Positions 48,747 through 61,114 of a DNA stretch of 64,000 bases are shown one piece after another; position 1 is the stretch's first letter, and each line of letters begins with the position of its first letter. The notes beneath the pieces were generated by a model. It did not search any database and was not told where the DNA came from. It worked only from the letters and a program-made list of their open reading frames with translations. Origin of the DNA: Callaeas wilsoni (taxonomy: Eukaryota; Chordata; Aves; Passeriformes; Callaeidae); assembly GCA_013398955.1 (NCBI GenBank), contig VWPU01009550.1, positions 1 through 64,000 of the forward strand, in the 5' to 3' direction. Made by a program: the position numbers and the translations under genes.

Positions 48747-48803
48747 CATTTTCCTGAGCGAGATTTTGCCTCCCCCCTTTCCACAGCACCCTCCTCATGC
48801 CAG
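48747..48803 (+). other. candidate internal exon, product unknown
   Basis: This has the best splice-site pair seen in the window: acceptor CCTATCACCTCTCTCCAG and donor TGCCAG|GTGAGC enclose exactly 57 bases, phase 0 at both ends. The open peptide reads HFPERDFASPLSTAPSSCQ. The frame is also open upstream to 48531 and downstream to 48839. No protein family recognised. It could be an exon of an unannotated gene or lncRNA. Confidence 0.3.
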
Positions 48804-49199
48804 GTGAGCAGTGAGAGCGAGGAAAAAGAGGAGCTTTAGGATTTTTCTGTGTCGATTTTGCTCCACCTGCCTCAAGCTGTACCTTAAGTATGAGAAAGGC
48901 AGCTGTGACATGAGAGCTGTTATGGTAAATGCTAGAGACCGCTGGAGGAAGGGATGACACCAGTGTGTCACAGCGTAGCCTGGAGGAAACAGGCTGTGGA
49001 AATTGCATCTAAAGCCAGTCGTGATCCCTTCAGTAGTAGGCTGCTGTCAGCATCCCCTGGCAGAGAGTGAGAGAAGATGCAGAAAGGAAACAGCAGTCCC
49101 TCTTCTTTATATACAGTCCTGCTGGATGTTTGAGCTTTCTGATAGATTCAGGGGAAGAACAAAAGTGTGGGAATCTGTGGTGCTTCCTGTGACTAAAAT
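48804..49199. other. unique DNA, no gene recognised
   Basis: No supported feature. Confidence 0.5.
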
Positions 49200-49300
49200 A
49201 AACCCTTTGTGTGTCTCTGCACCTGTAAAATGAGGGTAGTGCCTCTGCCACTTTGAACTTGTCAAAGCAGCAGTGAGGATCGGCCAGAAAAGCAGGGAAT
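49200..49300 (+). mobile_element. MIR SINE relic, 3' half
   Basis: GTGTGTCTCTGCACCTGTAA followed by AATGAGGGTAGTGCCTCTGCC and GTCAAAGCAGCAGTGAGGATC follows the MIR order CTCTGTGCCTCAGTTTCC / CATCTGTAAAATGAGGATAATAGTACCTACC / GTTGTGAGGATTAAATG, with moderate decay. Confidence 0.55.
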
Positions 49301-50111
49301 CTGCAAGTAACCGGAATAAAACAAATGGCTCAGAGACTGCTTGTCACCCCATCATGGGGAAAGTCATCTCACCAGGACAAAAACTCTTTTTGGTCGGAGT
49401 AGTAACAGTGGGCATTAATATCACTGGGAGCTCTTGTGTAGCTTCTGACAATGAGTTCCTTAGAAGGATTTCCTCCCTTTGAAGTGCCTGCCTTGCCTGC
49501 ACAGCAGACAGCTGCTTTCTGCCTGCTGTCTTGCCTGTCTGCTCCCCTACGTGCTGCTCTGTTGAAACACCCTGTGTTATTACAGTCACTCTCAGCACCT
49601 GGCTGCAGGAGTGAATCAAAGTGTTGTGAAGGCAGCATATCAATTTGGGTTTGTGCCATGTAACAGTTACTTGGCGGCTAAGTGGGATCATTTCAAAGAC
49701 ACTTTTTCTTCCTGTTCCCTATTTCTCTGTGCCCAGATCACTGCGTGAGCTGCCTTCCCCCTAAACACTGCGTGCTCACCTTTTGTGACTGTCTGAAATA
49801 GAAAAACCTCTGCTCTTGTCAAAAGGATAAACTGAAACAGTCACTTATCTCCGGCTGAGGAATTGCACACCGGACTGCTCCACCAGCACTTCCCAGTAGC
49901 CACAGCCCCTCTCCCAGCTGGGCCAGCAGCAGCCAGCAGTGCACCCTGCAGAGGGTGACTGACCCCCCAGCTGTCACAGCCCGGAACAGCCAGGTGAACA
50001 CAAACAATCAAAGAATCCATTTGGTGTTGTTGGGACTTAGAGAATCCCCCTAAGCAAAGAAAAGGTTGGGTTCTGTGGTGGTTGATTTCTTGCTGTGCAG
50101 GAAGAGCTGTG
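49301..50111. other. unique DNA, no gene recognised
   Basis: Several overlapping ORFs on both strands, none recognised. No repeat family seen. Confidence 0.5.
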
Positions 50112-50660
50112 TTCATAGATAGAATGGTTAGGCTTAGAAGTGAAAGGAATGAGGGACTTGTCTTGACAAATAAGCTGTGGGCCTGATGGTAGATAAAAAC
50201 TAGCACTAAGAGAGAAAAGAAACAATGGAAAGGGTTCCACGGATTGATGAAGGGAAAGAGAGATTTGTAAACTGTAGGTCTGCTACTAAATGAAACTGAA
50301 TATCAAAAGATGAAAGAAACAATGAGGAGAACCATAAATTCCATAGGAATTTTAAAAAAGGCAAGAGGGGGTATACATTAGACGGGAATCTTAGGAATCA
50401 GGCATTCTGGGAAGTCTGTACCTCTCAAGTACCTCAGCCAATGGGGAAAGAGAGAGGGAAAATGCAGTCGGGAAATTAGGATAAAAAGGAGGCTGTGTCC
50501 TCCAAAAAGTTGAGAGACTCCAGGGGAATGCCCCATGGCCTCTCCCTTTATTCGAATAAAGTAATGGGACTCCTCTGTCTCCTTTTTGGACATAAACCTC
50601 TGGTGTCGCTAGATTAATTTTCCTGACAAAAGGGACCTTAAAGGTCATTTAGTTCCCTTC
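50112..50660 (-). mobile_element. CR1 3' fragment split by an LTR insertion
   Basis: GTTCATAGATAGAATGGTTA, then GGCTTAGAAG (to 50140), and AAAGGGACCTTAAAGGTCAT, then TTAGTTCCC (from 50629), are two halves of one reverse-complement CR1 3' end (CATAGAATGGTTTAGGTTGGAAGGGACCTTAAAGATCATCTAGTTCC). They are separated exactly by LTR copy B. The CR1 fragment is therefore older than the LTR. Beyond about 50660 CR1 similarity is lost. Confidence 0.85.
50141..50628 (+). mobile_element. solo LTR, copy B (488 bp), nested in CR1
   Basis: Sister of the LTR at 40310-40809: same start TGAAAGGAATGAGG, same end TTCCTGACA, and the same order of CCAAT box, TATA-like ATAAAAAGGA (50481-50490) and AATAAA (50555-50560). 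Flanks GAAG (50137-50140) and AAAG (50629-50632) fit a 4-bp target duplication with one later mutation. It lacks about 10 bases present in copy A (around 40437-40446). The host site is an inverted CR1. No viral internal region adjoins. Confidence 0.9.
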
Positions 50661-53600
50661 TTTTCTTTTTCCCCTGCTCTGAGCTGGCTAGTTACAGATC
50701 TGCACACACCTCAGAAGTGAAATCTGCACTTCTCCCAGCCCATGATATCTGCATGGATCTCACAAGTACAGCAGTGCAGGTTTGCCTGCAAGGCAACAAG
50801 ATTTTAGGAAATTCAGAAGATTGGAATGTCCCTGAACACAAGCCAAATTAATTCATATTTTAAAACATTTCTGTCTACAATAACAGGAGTAAATGCCACA
50901 TAAACCCCAGTCCTGCTCCCATCAGAGACAATGGGAATTAAGCCACTAACTTCAAAGAGCAGTGCTCTCTCCCTGTAGAGTGTATTTCATGCTTCTGCAG
51001 TCTTGGCTAGATTAGTGCAAATTAAACATTGGGTTAAGTTGCCAGAACCCATAAGCGCTCCATTAGGCTCTGGAGGATTTGGCTAATTTTAGTCAAATAC
51101 TTACCTATTTTACAGAAGCCATGCAAAATTCCTCCACGAGCTGAGCCCACTGAGCCCTGATAGAATGCCACTGACGAATTTGGCCTCACAACTCCTGCCT
51201 CTGCGTTTATGCAGGGCTCAGAATGCATTCCAGCTTTTAGCACCTTACCGAATCTTAAGAAACAACTGTTTGATACCAGAGCACACCAAATAATTTCACG
51301 AGGGCTGTGAACACGTGGCTTTCACAAGTGCTAAGGGATCCACTCACCAGGTGACACCCTGAGTGCACTTGAGGCTTCCCTCGCCTGCAGGGCCATCATG
51401 GGTAGGGCTGCAGCAGCCTCCTCCCCTGCTGCTCACTGTCCTACATCCTGTGAGTGCCAAACTGCCCCAGGGAGCTGCGAGCTACATTCTTCAATCATCT
51501 CTGCTTTATGTTAAATACACTTACAAGCAGCCAAGTGGCGTCCCCAGAGGGTCTTACTACGACAGAGGGATGTTAACAATATACTTCTGCCTTTTTTTCT
51601 GCCTTTTTTTTCTTTCAAATATGCTTCGACTATAGCCATCCCTGAATAATCTCCTAATTAGTGAGGAGGCCTTGAGTTTAGCTTCACAGACTTCAGAGAT
51701 GGAGACCTGAGGTGTCATTTCCAAGCTCCACGGTGTAGGATTTTAGGGCCAGCCTGGACAAAGCCTTGCCTGAATTTCAAGCCTCATTTCTTCCCTGGCT
51801 GAGCATGGGGAATCCCATCACTGCTGTGTGTCTCCATTCCCATCTATCCAGGACGGACCTGTAAAGGGTTCTGACATTTGGTGGGAAGCACCAGAGCTCA
51901 TTTCCAGGTTTGTACAATGGCTGGAACCACTGCCTTTGCAGTCCCTGCCAGGACTTCAGGCTGTTCATACAGATACAAACATCAGACTAATTAGTCATTT
52001 TTAAACTTATGACTTAGGCATTTACTAAAAGCATGTGTTCAGATAAAGGTAATACAGTGCAAAAAATAATACAGCAACATCCTTTGGGAAGGCAGAAAAG
52101 GTCAAGTACAGTGCTGCTCTTCGCTGAAGAAGTAATACACAGAATTTGTATGTGGAAGCTGGACCACTCAAGCAGCTAATTGCCAGTGGGATGTCTTGCT
52201 GTACACATCTTCTGAGGTGCTTTAATTATGCAAACACACCTTGTTGTCACACAGATATAAATAATGTTTAAGGCTCATGTTTCTTTGAAGTATGTGCTGT
52301 GGGGATTATGTGGGGGTTTATTTCATTACGATTCCCCTTTGGGGAGAGTACCATGTAATAAACAACACAGCACATCAGCAGCGGGGTTTTTTTGCAGGTG
52401 GGTTCCCCCCTGCCCCCCTTCAACTATTTTTAAAAAGCTTCTGGCTCTGTTTCTGACTCTTGTTGAAAAATTGGGTACTTCAGCAAATTGCTCGGTTGAC
52501 AAAAGGGAAAAAAATTGTTGCTTCAAAACAAACAATTATGATGACTTTGAAGCATAACATGGAATGTCTCATTGATTTTGTCCCAGAGGACTGGTGTAAA
52601 GAATGAATAACCAAATGTGCAACGAAGCATGTAATATTAGTGCATGCACCATTTCTTGTGCAGTATTGTTTTAAATCCATTTGCTCACCTTTGCCCTCTG
52701 TGATCACCTGCTATCAACAGGGGAAACACACACGAGCAATCTAAATACTTGATTGCTTGTAAGAGAAAAAATTTCTTCCTATTCAAAGATAAAGTGGCTG
52801 AGTAGTGGCAGGAAAATGTTCCATTCCTTTCCCACAGTCTCTAAGTGGAGCATTAGAGACAGAGATTATAATTTCAACCTGTGGTGCTTGAATTCGCAGC
52901 CACAAGAATTCAGCATTTGTTTTTCTCCTGGAGAATAAACTTTACATTCAAACTCTGATTAGACCATAGAACTGGCACCAAGAAGCATTTTCCCCCTTTC
53001 TGCTCCTTATATTCATAATGCTAAGTGCACTCTGAAGGGGCATTGTGCAAAAGGCACTGGCAAAGCCCAAATCTGGAGACAGCCAGTCACTCAGGTGCAT
53101 TCTGTTCACACAACCCAGCACTCAAGAATTAGGACTTTTGAGTGTTAAAGCCAGAAAAGGGAGCAGTAAATGATCAATTGTAGCAAATGTTCTGCAGTCA
53201 TTTCTTCAAACACAAGTGATGCAGTATTTTGTCCCTGAGCTGAAATATCAATTCCCTATTAGGCTAGAAAAAAACTCAGTACAGCTGTTGTGCTACCTTT
53301 GGATATGGCTCTTTTCTAACAGATCAACTTATCTTCAGCCAAGGTATTTGCTTCTGTGGTGGAGAATCTGTGTCCTCTAGGTTGCCTTTCAGCAAAAAAA
53401 ATCTAAATTGCTTAAAAAATGACATCATTCAGATGGCAAAAAAATCGTTGAAAACAATCAAACAGGTACTGTCAGTCTGAAAGTTTGATTCCTAATAGAC
53501 TCGGAACTGAAATTCTCTTATTCATATTTCTCTCTCTAGGTATGTCTGAAATCAGTTTCCACCACTGAAGTGGAACAGATGATTTATTGTCATGGGTTTC

Positions 53601-55269
53601 TCAGCATCTTTTCAGTGCTCAAATATTTCTACATGTATTTCCACTTAGCCTCCCTGCTTTGGGATCCTAATCCCTCTGCGAGTCAAGCCTCAGTCTCTGG
53701 GATGCAGCCACTGGATCCGTTTTTTACTGGAAGGATTCTGTTGAGTGACTGCAGCTCCTCCTTTACTCCAAGGATTTAGCCATGGTGTGCCACAACCCCT
53801 GCCAGACACAGTGGGAAACAGCGTTTTTGTATCACAACACGCACAAAATAACAGAGCTGAGACCATCCTGTTGGGGAATCCACCAGTTATGGGATGCCGT
53901 TGCCTAAATACTTTGGAAGTTTTCAGCCTCTGCGTTTTCACGTTTCTGGGTTCCTGGTTGCTCTATACAACTGCATTAACTGTGCAGGGAAAATGAACCA
54001 TTTGCTGTGGGAGTGACTTGACAGTGTTGTTTTCAGGGTGCAGACTGACAGCAGATATATCTATTCAGCTCTGCTGGGCAGCAGGGCTCAGCAGTGAGCT
54101 AAATTAGCCCACAACATGTTATTCTAGCCAGACTTCCCAACAGCCTGCTGTAAGGCTCACACACACTCACACGGCGTAGTCAAAGGAGAAAAATGAAATT
54201 TCGGCAGGTTTTTCTTCCTGGGTGGATTTTTCATCCAATATTCCAGATTCTGCTCTATGGCAATTAAACCACAGCACCTCATTCCATGCTCAAATCTACC
54301 TGTCCTTGCCTCCACAGGTTTTCTTGAGCTTCTGAAATGAATGAGAATGAAAAAGAAATCATAAATAAGACTGCGTAACTCAGGAATATCCAAGACTGGT
54401 AGTTCAAAATAATTGTAATAAGTATTTGTAAAAATGTAATAATTCAAGTGTGTAAATGAAGGGAATTAAATGCCATGGTAAATTTACATAAGACAATGTT
54501 TAAAGCAGAAATTGGTATAAATATAATATAGATAAGTACTAATCCTCTTCCTTCTTAACTAGGCCATTAATAAAAATTTTCAAGGACGGACTACAAAATA
54601 TCTTTAAAACTGGAAGGTCATATTAGAGACTAGAAAAGACTGATCCAGGAAAAACAAAGATGTGAGCCTAGCTTTGCCTCCAGGTCTGCATCCTGAGTGC
54701 AGTGGTTCCTACTGGAAGCCTGCCTTTCCTAGGAGTCACTGTATACTGAAACATAATGGTGATATCCATCTGCTCTGGTCTTTTTTTCTTCCAGCATTTT
54801 CAAGTTTAGGGGTTTTTTTGGTTGGTTTTTTTTTTTTTAAACTAGCATTCACTGTGGAACAGCATAAAATATTTGGCCATTGCTTTTTCTCTTTAAGAGT
54901 ACAGCAGAAAAGGCTTTAGAAATAGAAAGAAAATAAGCTATTCAGTTTGGTCCTTTGAAATTAAGCCACTTGCAATTCATAAAGAAGCTATTGGAGATGA
55001 CATAGCTGACACTTTTTGCCTTGTATAAAGCTGCAAAGATAGCTGCTTTACAAAGACAATCATTCCTAAGAGTGGGAGCATTATTAGGTTTTCTCTGCTG
55101 ATCTTCAAGGTGCAAATGACAGGTAACTTAAATACCCTGCCAAGTGCAAAATTTCTTTGCAAAACATCTCAAAAATACGATTTCCTGTTTTACATAAGAC
55201 TTCACAATCCATATTATTTCTAATCCTCTAACACGTATTCTTCTGTTTTCTCTGTACCTGCAGGATTTC
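50661..55269. other. unique DNA, no gene recognised
   Basis: No repeat family identified. T-rich runs at about 51592, 52386 and 54821-54838. A splice-like acceptor at 53539 precedes a plus-strand open frame running to 53779 (about 80 codons), with no recognisable domain. Motif content is otherwise ordinary. Confidence 0.5.
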
Positions 55270-55617
55270 TCATGAGCAGTGCATATGGCTTTCAGTATTA
55301 AAAAAGTAAATGGTGTCTTGAATAGCAGAATTAAATTCAGAAGCATCCTGCACTGATAGGACATCACGTCTAAAATATATTCCTGCAGGCAGTTGTTCTG
55401 CTAATTCCCGAGTACAGACAAATATCGATCTAATCCCAGAAGTAACAGCTGTCAGGAGAGGGAGTTTCTGCGGCCCACATCGCGTCTCTGTAACTCTGAC
55501 AAGATAGGGGAAGAGTTCTCCAGCAGGGAACACAATCACGCCACTGTTTTCTGACATTCCCTTTGATTTTTTCCTGCCAGCCCTGCTGATCAGCAGGTGA
55601 GTATTAATATAAACCAC
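55270..55617 (-). other. open frame of 115 codons with retained CpGs, unrecognised
   Basis: A minus-strand frame (ATG at 55617) is open for 115 codons and contains about seven CpGs in an otherwise CpG-poor area (ACATCGCGTC, ATATCGATC, CCCGAG, CACGCC, CACGTC on the plus strand). The peptide shows no motif I can name, no signal peptide and no membrane segment. Frames of this length arise by chance several times in this window, so the CpG retention is the only reason to mention it. At 55581-55596 on the opposite strand, a 16-base segment is flanked by an excellent acceptor (GATTTTTTCCTGCCAG) and donor (CAG|GTGAGTAT). Confidence 0.18.
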
Positions 55618-56934
55618 TCAGCTGAAGCAGGCTCACAATCTCAACACTGCGCAGACAGCTGGGGGAAGAGGGAGTGGGTCAGATGACTTAAATGTGCCTT
55701 TTTCTTCTCATGGGGAACCTCTTCAGGCATAAAGGATGACTCCATGCTCTCTCCTTGTATGACAGTGGCCACAATGACAGATTTCAGGCAACGCCAAACA
55801 CACGTTTATGAGACCAGCCCTTTGCCAGTGCACTAATCTGGCCTGGGATTAGGGTGCTCACCTACAGGTAGGGCAAATAGTAAGAACTGGTACTTCCGTC
55901 TTGGCTAAGCCCTGTTTGGCTCTGTTTCCCAGAGCAAATAACCCAGTCTGGAAGGTCCCAAGGTGCTATCACCAGGATATAGTCTGAACATAGGACTGTT
56001 TGATTAGGCAGCTGAGGTATCCCCTGTCTGAAAGATTCGTTTTTCAGAGCATCTAAAGTGTATCTGAGTCTGTCTGAAAGGAAAAATCTTCCCAGATGAA
56101 AGTAAGATGAGGAGGAAGGATGTTCCACACCCCCTAACTTCGGGGATCTGGGAAGGCAGCACCTCAGGCTTCTTTTGCAGCCAGCAAAAACTTCAGAAGA
56201 AGCTGTGCTGGAAGCTCAGCTACATTGTCAAGAAATCTCAGAAGCCAACTAAGACACCTGCAAACCCAAACTCGGCTGTGTAAATCTGCCTCTTGTCTCC
56301 CTGTGCCCACAGAGCAAGGGCACAAAGGAATCAGCTTTGGGATCAAATCCATGAAAGGTTTCTGTGCTCTTTGAAGTTCACAAGCAGATGGAAGTTCAAA
56401 CGGAGTCAAGCACTGAGTGATACCGTCTCGTTTGGATGTAATATGAGGTGAAATTGAATCTTTCACATGGTAACACTTTCAATCACACCTGGAGCCTTGA
56501 CTGTGCCTGTGGCACTGATGGGACAGTGGGTTAACAACACCGGGAAGTTTCCAGAGAAACTGCCAGATCCAGGATTCCTTATTATTTCCCTGTGCTTCAC
56601 TCAATGAGATGTACTGATTTACAAGGAGGTTTAGGAGTTGAGGGAGAGGGATCGATAGCTTTTTAGTGAATACTAAGTGCTAGTTGTGACAAGTCAGAAT
56701 ATAAAAGAGTCCCATGCTGTCTAGCTCTCACAGAGAGTGAGAGCAGCAGGACTCATCGCCTTGCAGGATGAAAATCTGATGGCAGAACTCCATTTGTATT
56801 TGCCTCAGTGGTTGCACTGGGTGACTGTGCAGCACTGGGCAACAGGCAGAGCCCAGGGAGACTGGACAGTGCTCTGGAGAGGTCTCAGCTTTCCTTGGGC
56901 CTGGCATGCCCGTGCCAGGACTCCCCAGGCGGGC
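55618..56934. other. unique DNA, no gene recognised
   Basis: No supported feature. Confidence 0.5.
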
Positions 56935-57200
56935 TCAGTGAGCGTTCTTGAGCCGCGCGCGGTGAGTCAGGACACAATCAGACAAACTCCGGGAGGGAGC
57001 TCACTGCGCGAGCAGCAGCTCGGTGCCTTCGCAGAGCACAGCCGGGCTGCGTGCAGGCCGCATTTGTGATGTGCATCAGCTCCGTGGGTGCCCGTGGACG
57101 GCCTGGTGCAGCCTGGGCGCGCAGTCGCGGCTCCCGGGAGCAGGGAGGCTTTCTGCAGCCACGCTGCAGAATTGGCTCGGGCCTGGGCCGGTCTGGTGCT
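56935..57200. promoter_or_regulatory. CpG-rich patch with AP-1 site and splice donor
   Basis: Clustered CpGs (GAGCCGCGCGCGGTGAGTCA, CTGCGCGAGCAGC, GGGCGCGCAGTCGCGGCTCC) in a moderately GC-rich stretch. TGAGTCA at about 56962 is a consensus AP-1 site; the same bases form a strong donor GCG|GTGAGT. No CR1 motif. A promoter with a short first exon upstream of the donor is possible; an isolated enhancer or unmethylated patch is also possible. Confidence 0.35.
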
Positions 57201-60200
57201 CTGCAGAACATCTGACCTGCCTCTCAAGTGCTGCGTGCTGCACAGCGAACTCGTGGTAGCCCAGCACGCTTTGGAGCAAGGGAATCGGGGCACAGATTTG
57301 ATTTATGAATGAGATGTAGAAATGCTGCCCCAAGTGCCTGCTAGGAATTCGGTGGTCTGGGGAGACCTGGTTAAAGACACTTTTGTTTCATTCAAAAGGG
57401 TGAAATCCTCCTTAGATATACAGAATTCATGCTCCCCACAGGATAAAGGAAGGAAACAAACTCAGGTTTTCCCTTCCTGGGTGCAGCGATATTAATTAAA
57501 ACAGATTAATTTAATTAACAAGAGCCACGTCTTCCTTAGGAGAATTTGAGCAGCATTCCAAGTAGCTTGTGATTCAGTAAAAACATGTTTGGCAAATAAA
57601 AAAATTGAATTGCAGTGATAGATACTAAAAAGGGAAAAATATCTCATTATAAAAAGGAGAATTATTTGCATTTAAGCCCTTCTGTTTCTTGTGCTCACAG
57701 AGTTTAGATTAAAGTAATTTATTTCTGTCTACTAATTAGGACTATTTATTACTGACTTCCTACAATTTTGAATTATAATTCTCACAATACTTATTTTAAT
57801 ATGGTATCAGCACAAATAAAGGGTGACTCTTGAGAATCTCTGGAAAACAGGGAGTAACATAAAATCCTAATGAAAGTGGTGGCAGTTACCATGCTTTAGA
57901 GACTCTCTCAGCAAGCTGTAGAATCAGACTGTGTCAGCTGAATTCTCGTTCCTCAGAAAATTGCCAAGCACAGTGCACTGGGGAGAGATAATCCAGCAAT
58001 CATAACTGGGAGATCAGACAAACAGGAAACCTGAAAATTCCTGCAAACTTTGTTCCACAAGTATTAACAGCGAGTGTAGAAATATTTATCCCTGAAATCT
58101 AATTAGAAATTAGCAATTCAGCTGAAGACTATGCAGAAATGAAAAAGATGATCAAATATTCACCAAATTGCTCAGTTGTGGTGAGTTTTGGAACGGAGCA
58201 ATTACAGACAAGTGTTTCTTTATGGTTTCTTTATGGTTTCAAACCCACAACATTTTATGTGTGGAAAGCAGAGAGGAAGACAAACACTTAACTGGGAGAA
58301 ATCTTTTAGCAGCATTAGAGGTGTTTGAGCCACGCCTGCACTGTGGTGCTCCTCAGAGTTGTGACAAGCTAATTGATGGATAATGAAAATAATCTCTCAC
58401 ATTCCTGTGAGGAGCCTTGATGCAGTGAATTAGGTGGAAGTGTCATCACCAGAGGGAAGTACACAAACGGAGAAAATATAAAATACTCTCGGGCCTTTGA
58501 AGTAATTTTTCCCAATTTTTTCTGGCTCCTGGTGCTCAACAAAAAGTTACCTCATTGAGGGAGGCACACCAAGGGAAGCCAAAAAGACACAGCTTTCAAA
58601 GTGGAGCATGAACCCTGGCCTCAGGAAAAAAGAGAGGTGCAGTTAAAAGAACACGACATTACATGAGCTGAGAAACAAACAAAAAAAAAATCAGAAAAGA
58701 ATTCATTAGACCAAAATGTTGGTGAAACAAAGTGTATTTGTATTACATCCTGTTACTAGCACTAACTGGTCTTCAAATGAGGATCAAATTTCCTAAAATC
58801 TGTTGGGTTTTAGGTGAAGAAAAATCTTTAAGCTTTTAAAAATAAGTAAAGAAGCAGTAGATAATGGGGATTAGAAATTTTTTTGTCAGCAGTTATTTTT
58901 TTAAAAAATTCTAGTTCTGTATGGGCCTTAAATGAGCCATTTCCTATTGGCAATATGTCATTAGCATCATCCTAATCATTCTTGTCTAATCTCATCTAAT
59001 TCTCTAAGGACTTTTTCCTCGGGAGTAATTGCAGGTCTCATTCCACCAAGAGGAAATAGTGAATCAGGATAGACTGTTATCTTACAGCCCTCCAAATAAC
59101 TCTTGCATCATTTCTTTTTTAATTAGGCTTAGCTTGAACAAATATCCCTGTTTATAGAAATGCATGTACACAACCTCTACCAATTACTAAACAAGATGCT
59201 TATTAGAGGCACAATTGCCATTATTAAAATAAACAGCTATTTTCTTTGGTGTCCTTCAAAGAGAGAGCTGGTGTCATTTGTCACCAAACCTGCTATAGCC
59301 TAGAAAGTATTTTTTAACCATTGTTTTTTATCTCAAATAGAACTGGTAATCTGCAAGTATTAATCTCAGCACTGAAGAGCATCACTCTGCAAGGTAAGAA
59401 ATGAACAGACTGGCAGAAAAATGCATTTTGGTCAGGTGGTGAAAGCTCTGAGGTGGCTCTTACCCAGCATTAGATACCACTCAGGGAGTAAGGATTCATA
59501 ACTGGCCATGCAGAGAGGACATCAGCACTTAGAAATGCATGACAATCTCACAGGATTTCAGGGAGTGAGGAGCAGAGTGGGTTAGATTAGAACATGTAGG
59601 AAATCTCAGAGCAGCCCCACGGAAAGTTTAGCTCTGAAAGCTGCCTAGGTGAGGGACCCTTCAGAAAGTGTAACATCAGACACGGGAAGCAGCAAGGACA
59701 AGACATCCCACCCAGCGCCTCACACACATTTACCTTGTGCTGAGCAGGTTTCGAGATCCCTGAAGAAACCGAGGGATTTCAGATTTATGGCTGTGGCAAT
59801 CCCCAGAAGAGGTGTCATGACACCCTTCCAAAGCTGGTTTTCCCAATGGAAACCCTGTGCACGTGTTACTTCACACAGTAACTCCACATGTGCCCTCACT
59901 GAGCAGCTCAGGCTGGCAGTGCAGGGCTCCATAAGAACTGGGATCCTCCACTGGAAACCACGAGCCACGTGCTCCCTGTTGGCAAAGGAGAACAGAAAAA
60001 TGTGAGATTTTATGGCAAAGAACCTATTCCTAACCACATGCAAGTTTTATCCAAGGACACAGTCATGTGAGGAGCATTCTCAGGCAGTTTCCACACGGTG
60101 CTGTGTGGGTCAACTGAAAACTCTGTGAGAATGACTTCAGTGCCGCTTAAGTCAACCACAGGTGACAGTGTGAGCTCCCAAACACTCACCCAAGCACGCT

Positions 60201-61110
60201 TCCAACCAGTGTGCACACAGCAGAGCCTTTCTGATTCAGGCAGTGAGCACGTTGCTTTGTAGATGAGGTACAATAACCAGTTAAAAAACCTCAATTGATC
60301 AGCTTCACTAAAAATCCCATGTGCCTCTAAAGAGCTTCTCCTTGTGGTGACTGGTTTCCCCCTCCTAAAGGATGCTGGAGCTCTGATCATAAGACAGCCT
60401 TTGCCCATGGTGGCACAGGGACTTGCTTTGAACCTACTCTCTGTAAATCATGGAGATGGGGGTGTGAGCCTTCTGACAGCACCTTGACATGGTCTCCATA
60501 CTGAATTTCTACCAAACACTTTCTAACTATAAAATTAGCAGTCTCTGCTCTCCTGACATCCTGTTGAACATCTGTTTTCCAGTATGGACAGCGACTGTCA
60601 AATCCCAGTTCATTTGCTTTGGGGCTGTTTTTGTCTAGTCTCTCCACATCGGATGAATAACCTTCACTCAACTACTTCAGCTATGAAACACAAGCCAGAG
60701 ACCCCTTTGATTTCACAGTAAATCTGAAAATTTCCACTTTATGGATAAGAGGCCTTGAATTTATAACATAATCTTCCTGCCTTAGGAAGAGCTTGTTCTG
60801 CTACGGTTTTGACCATGAGACAAGTCCTATTACCAGAGAAGATGGATTTTCCAGGCAGTTGCTTCATGAGGGGCAGAGACAGACCCCTCGTGGTTAACTT
60901 GAGTGATTTGGTCCTTGTTCAGTACCAAGAATGCAAGGAAAGGTTAGTGCCCACAATCCTTGGCAAGTCTGTACCTGGTAGCACTTTTATCCACTGCTTT
61001 AGATATTTCTATGCATGTGATGTGGCAAAGAGCAGGAAGTGTTGTAAATTGGATTTAAGTACAAACAGGGGGTTAAACTCCTCTCCCATTCAGGAGCAAA
61101 ACTTTCAGCT
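57201..61110. other. unique DNA, candidate regulatory blocks, no gene recognised
   Basis: 57488-57520 has packed TTAATTAA/TTTAATTAAC homeodomain cores. An octamer ATTTGCAT occurs at 57664-57671. 58215-58240 has an 11-base tandem repeat (TTTCTTTATGG). 58900-59260 is AT-rich with TTAGCATCATCCTAATCATT and AATTGCCATTATTAAAATAA type stretches typical of conserved elements. The 132-codon frame at 60010-60408 (minus) and the 118-codon frame at 59649-60005 are unrecognised. Confidence 0.45.
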
Positions 61111-61114
61111 GACT

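Noticed and set aside
40310..50628. The two LTRs as ends of one full-length provirus
   Set aside because: Each copy has its own flanking duplication, copy B sits inside a CR1, the intervening DNA holds MIR relics, and no retroviral coding similarity was seen.
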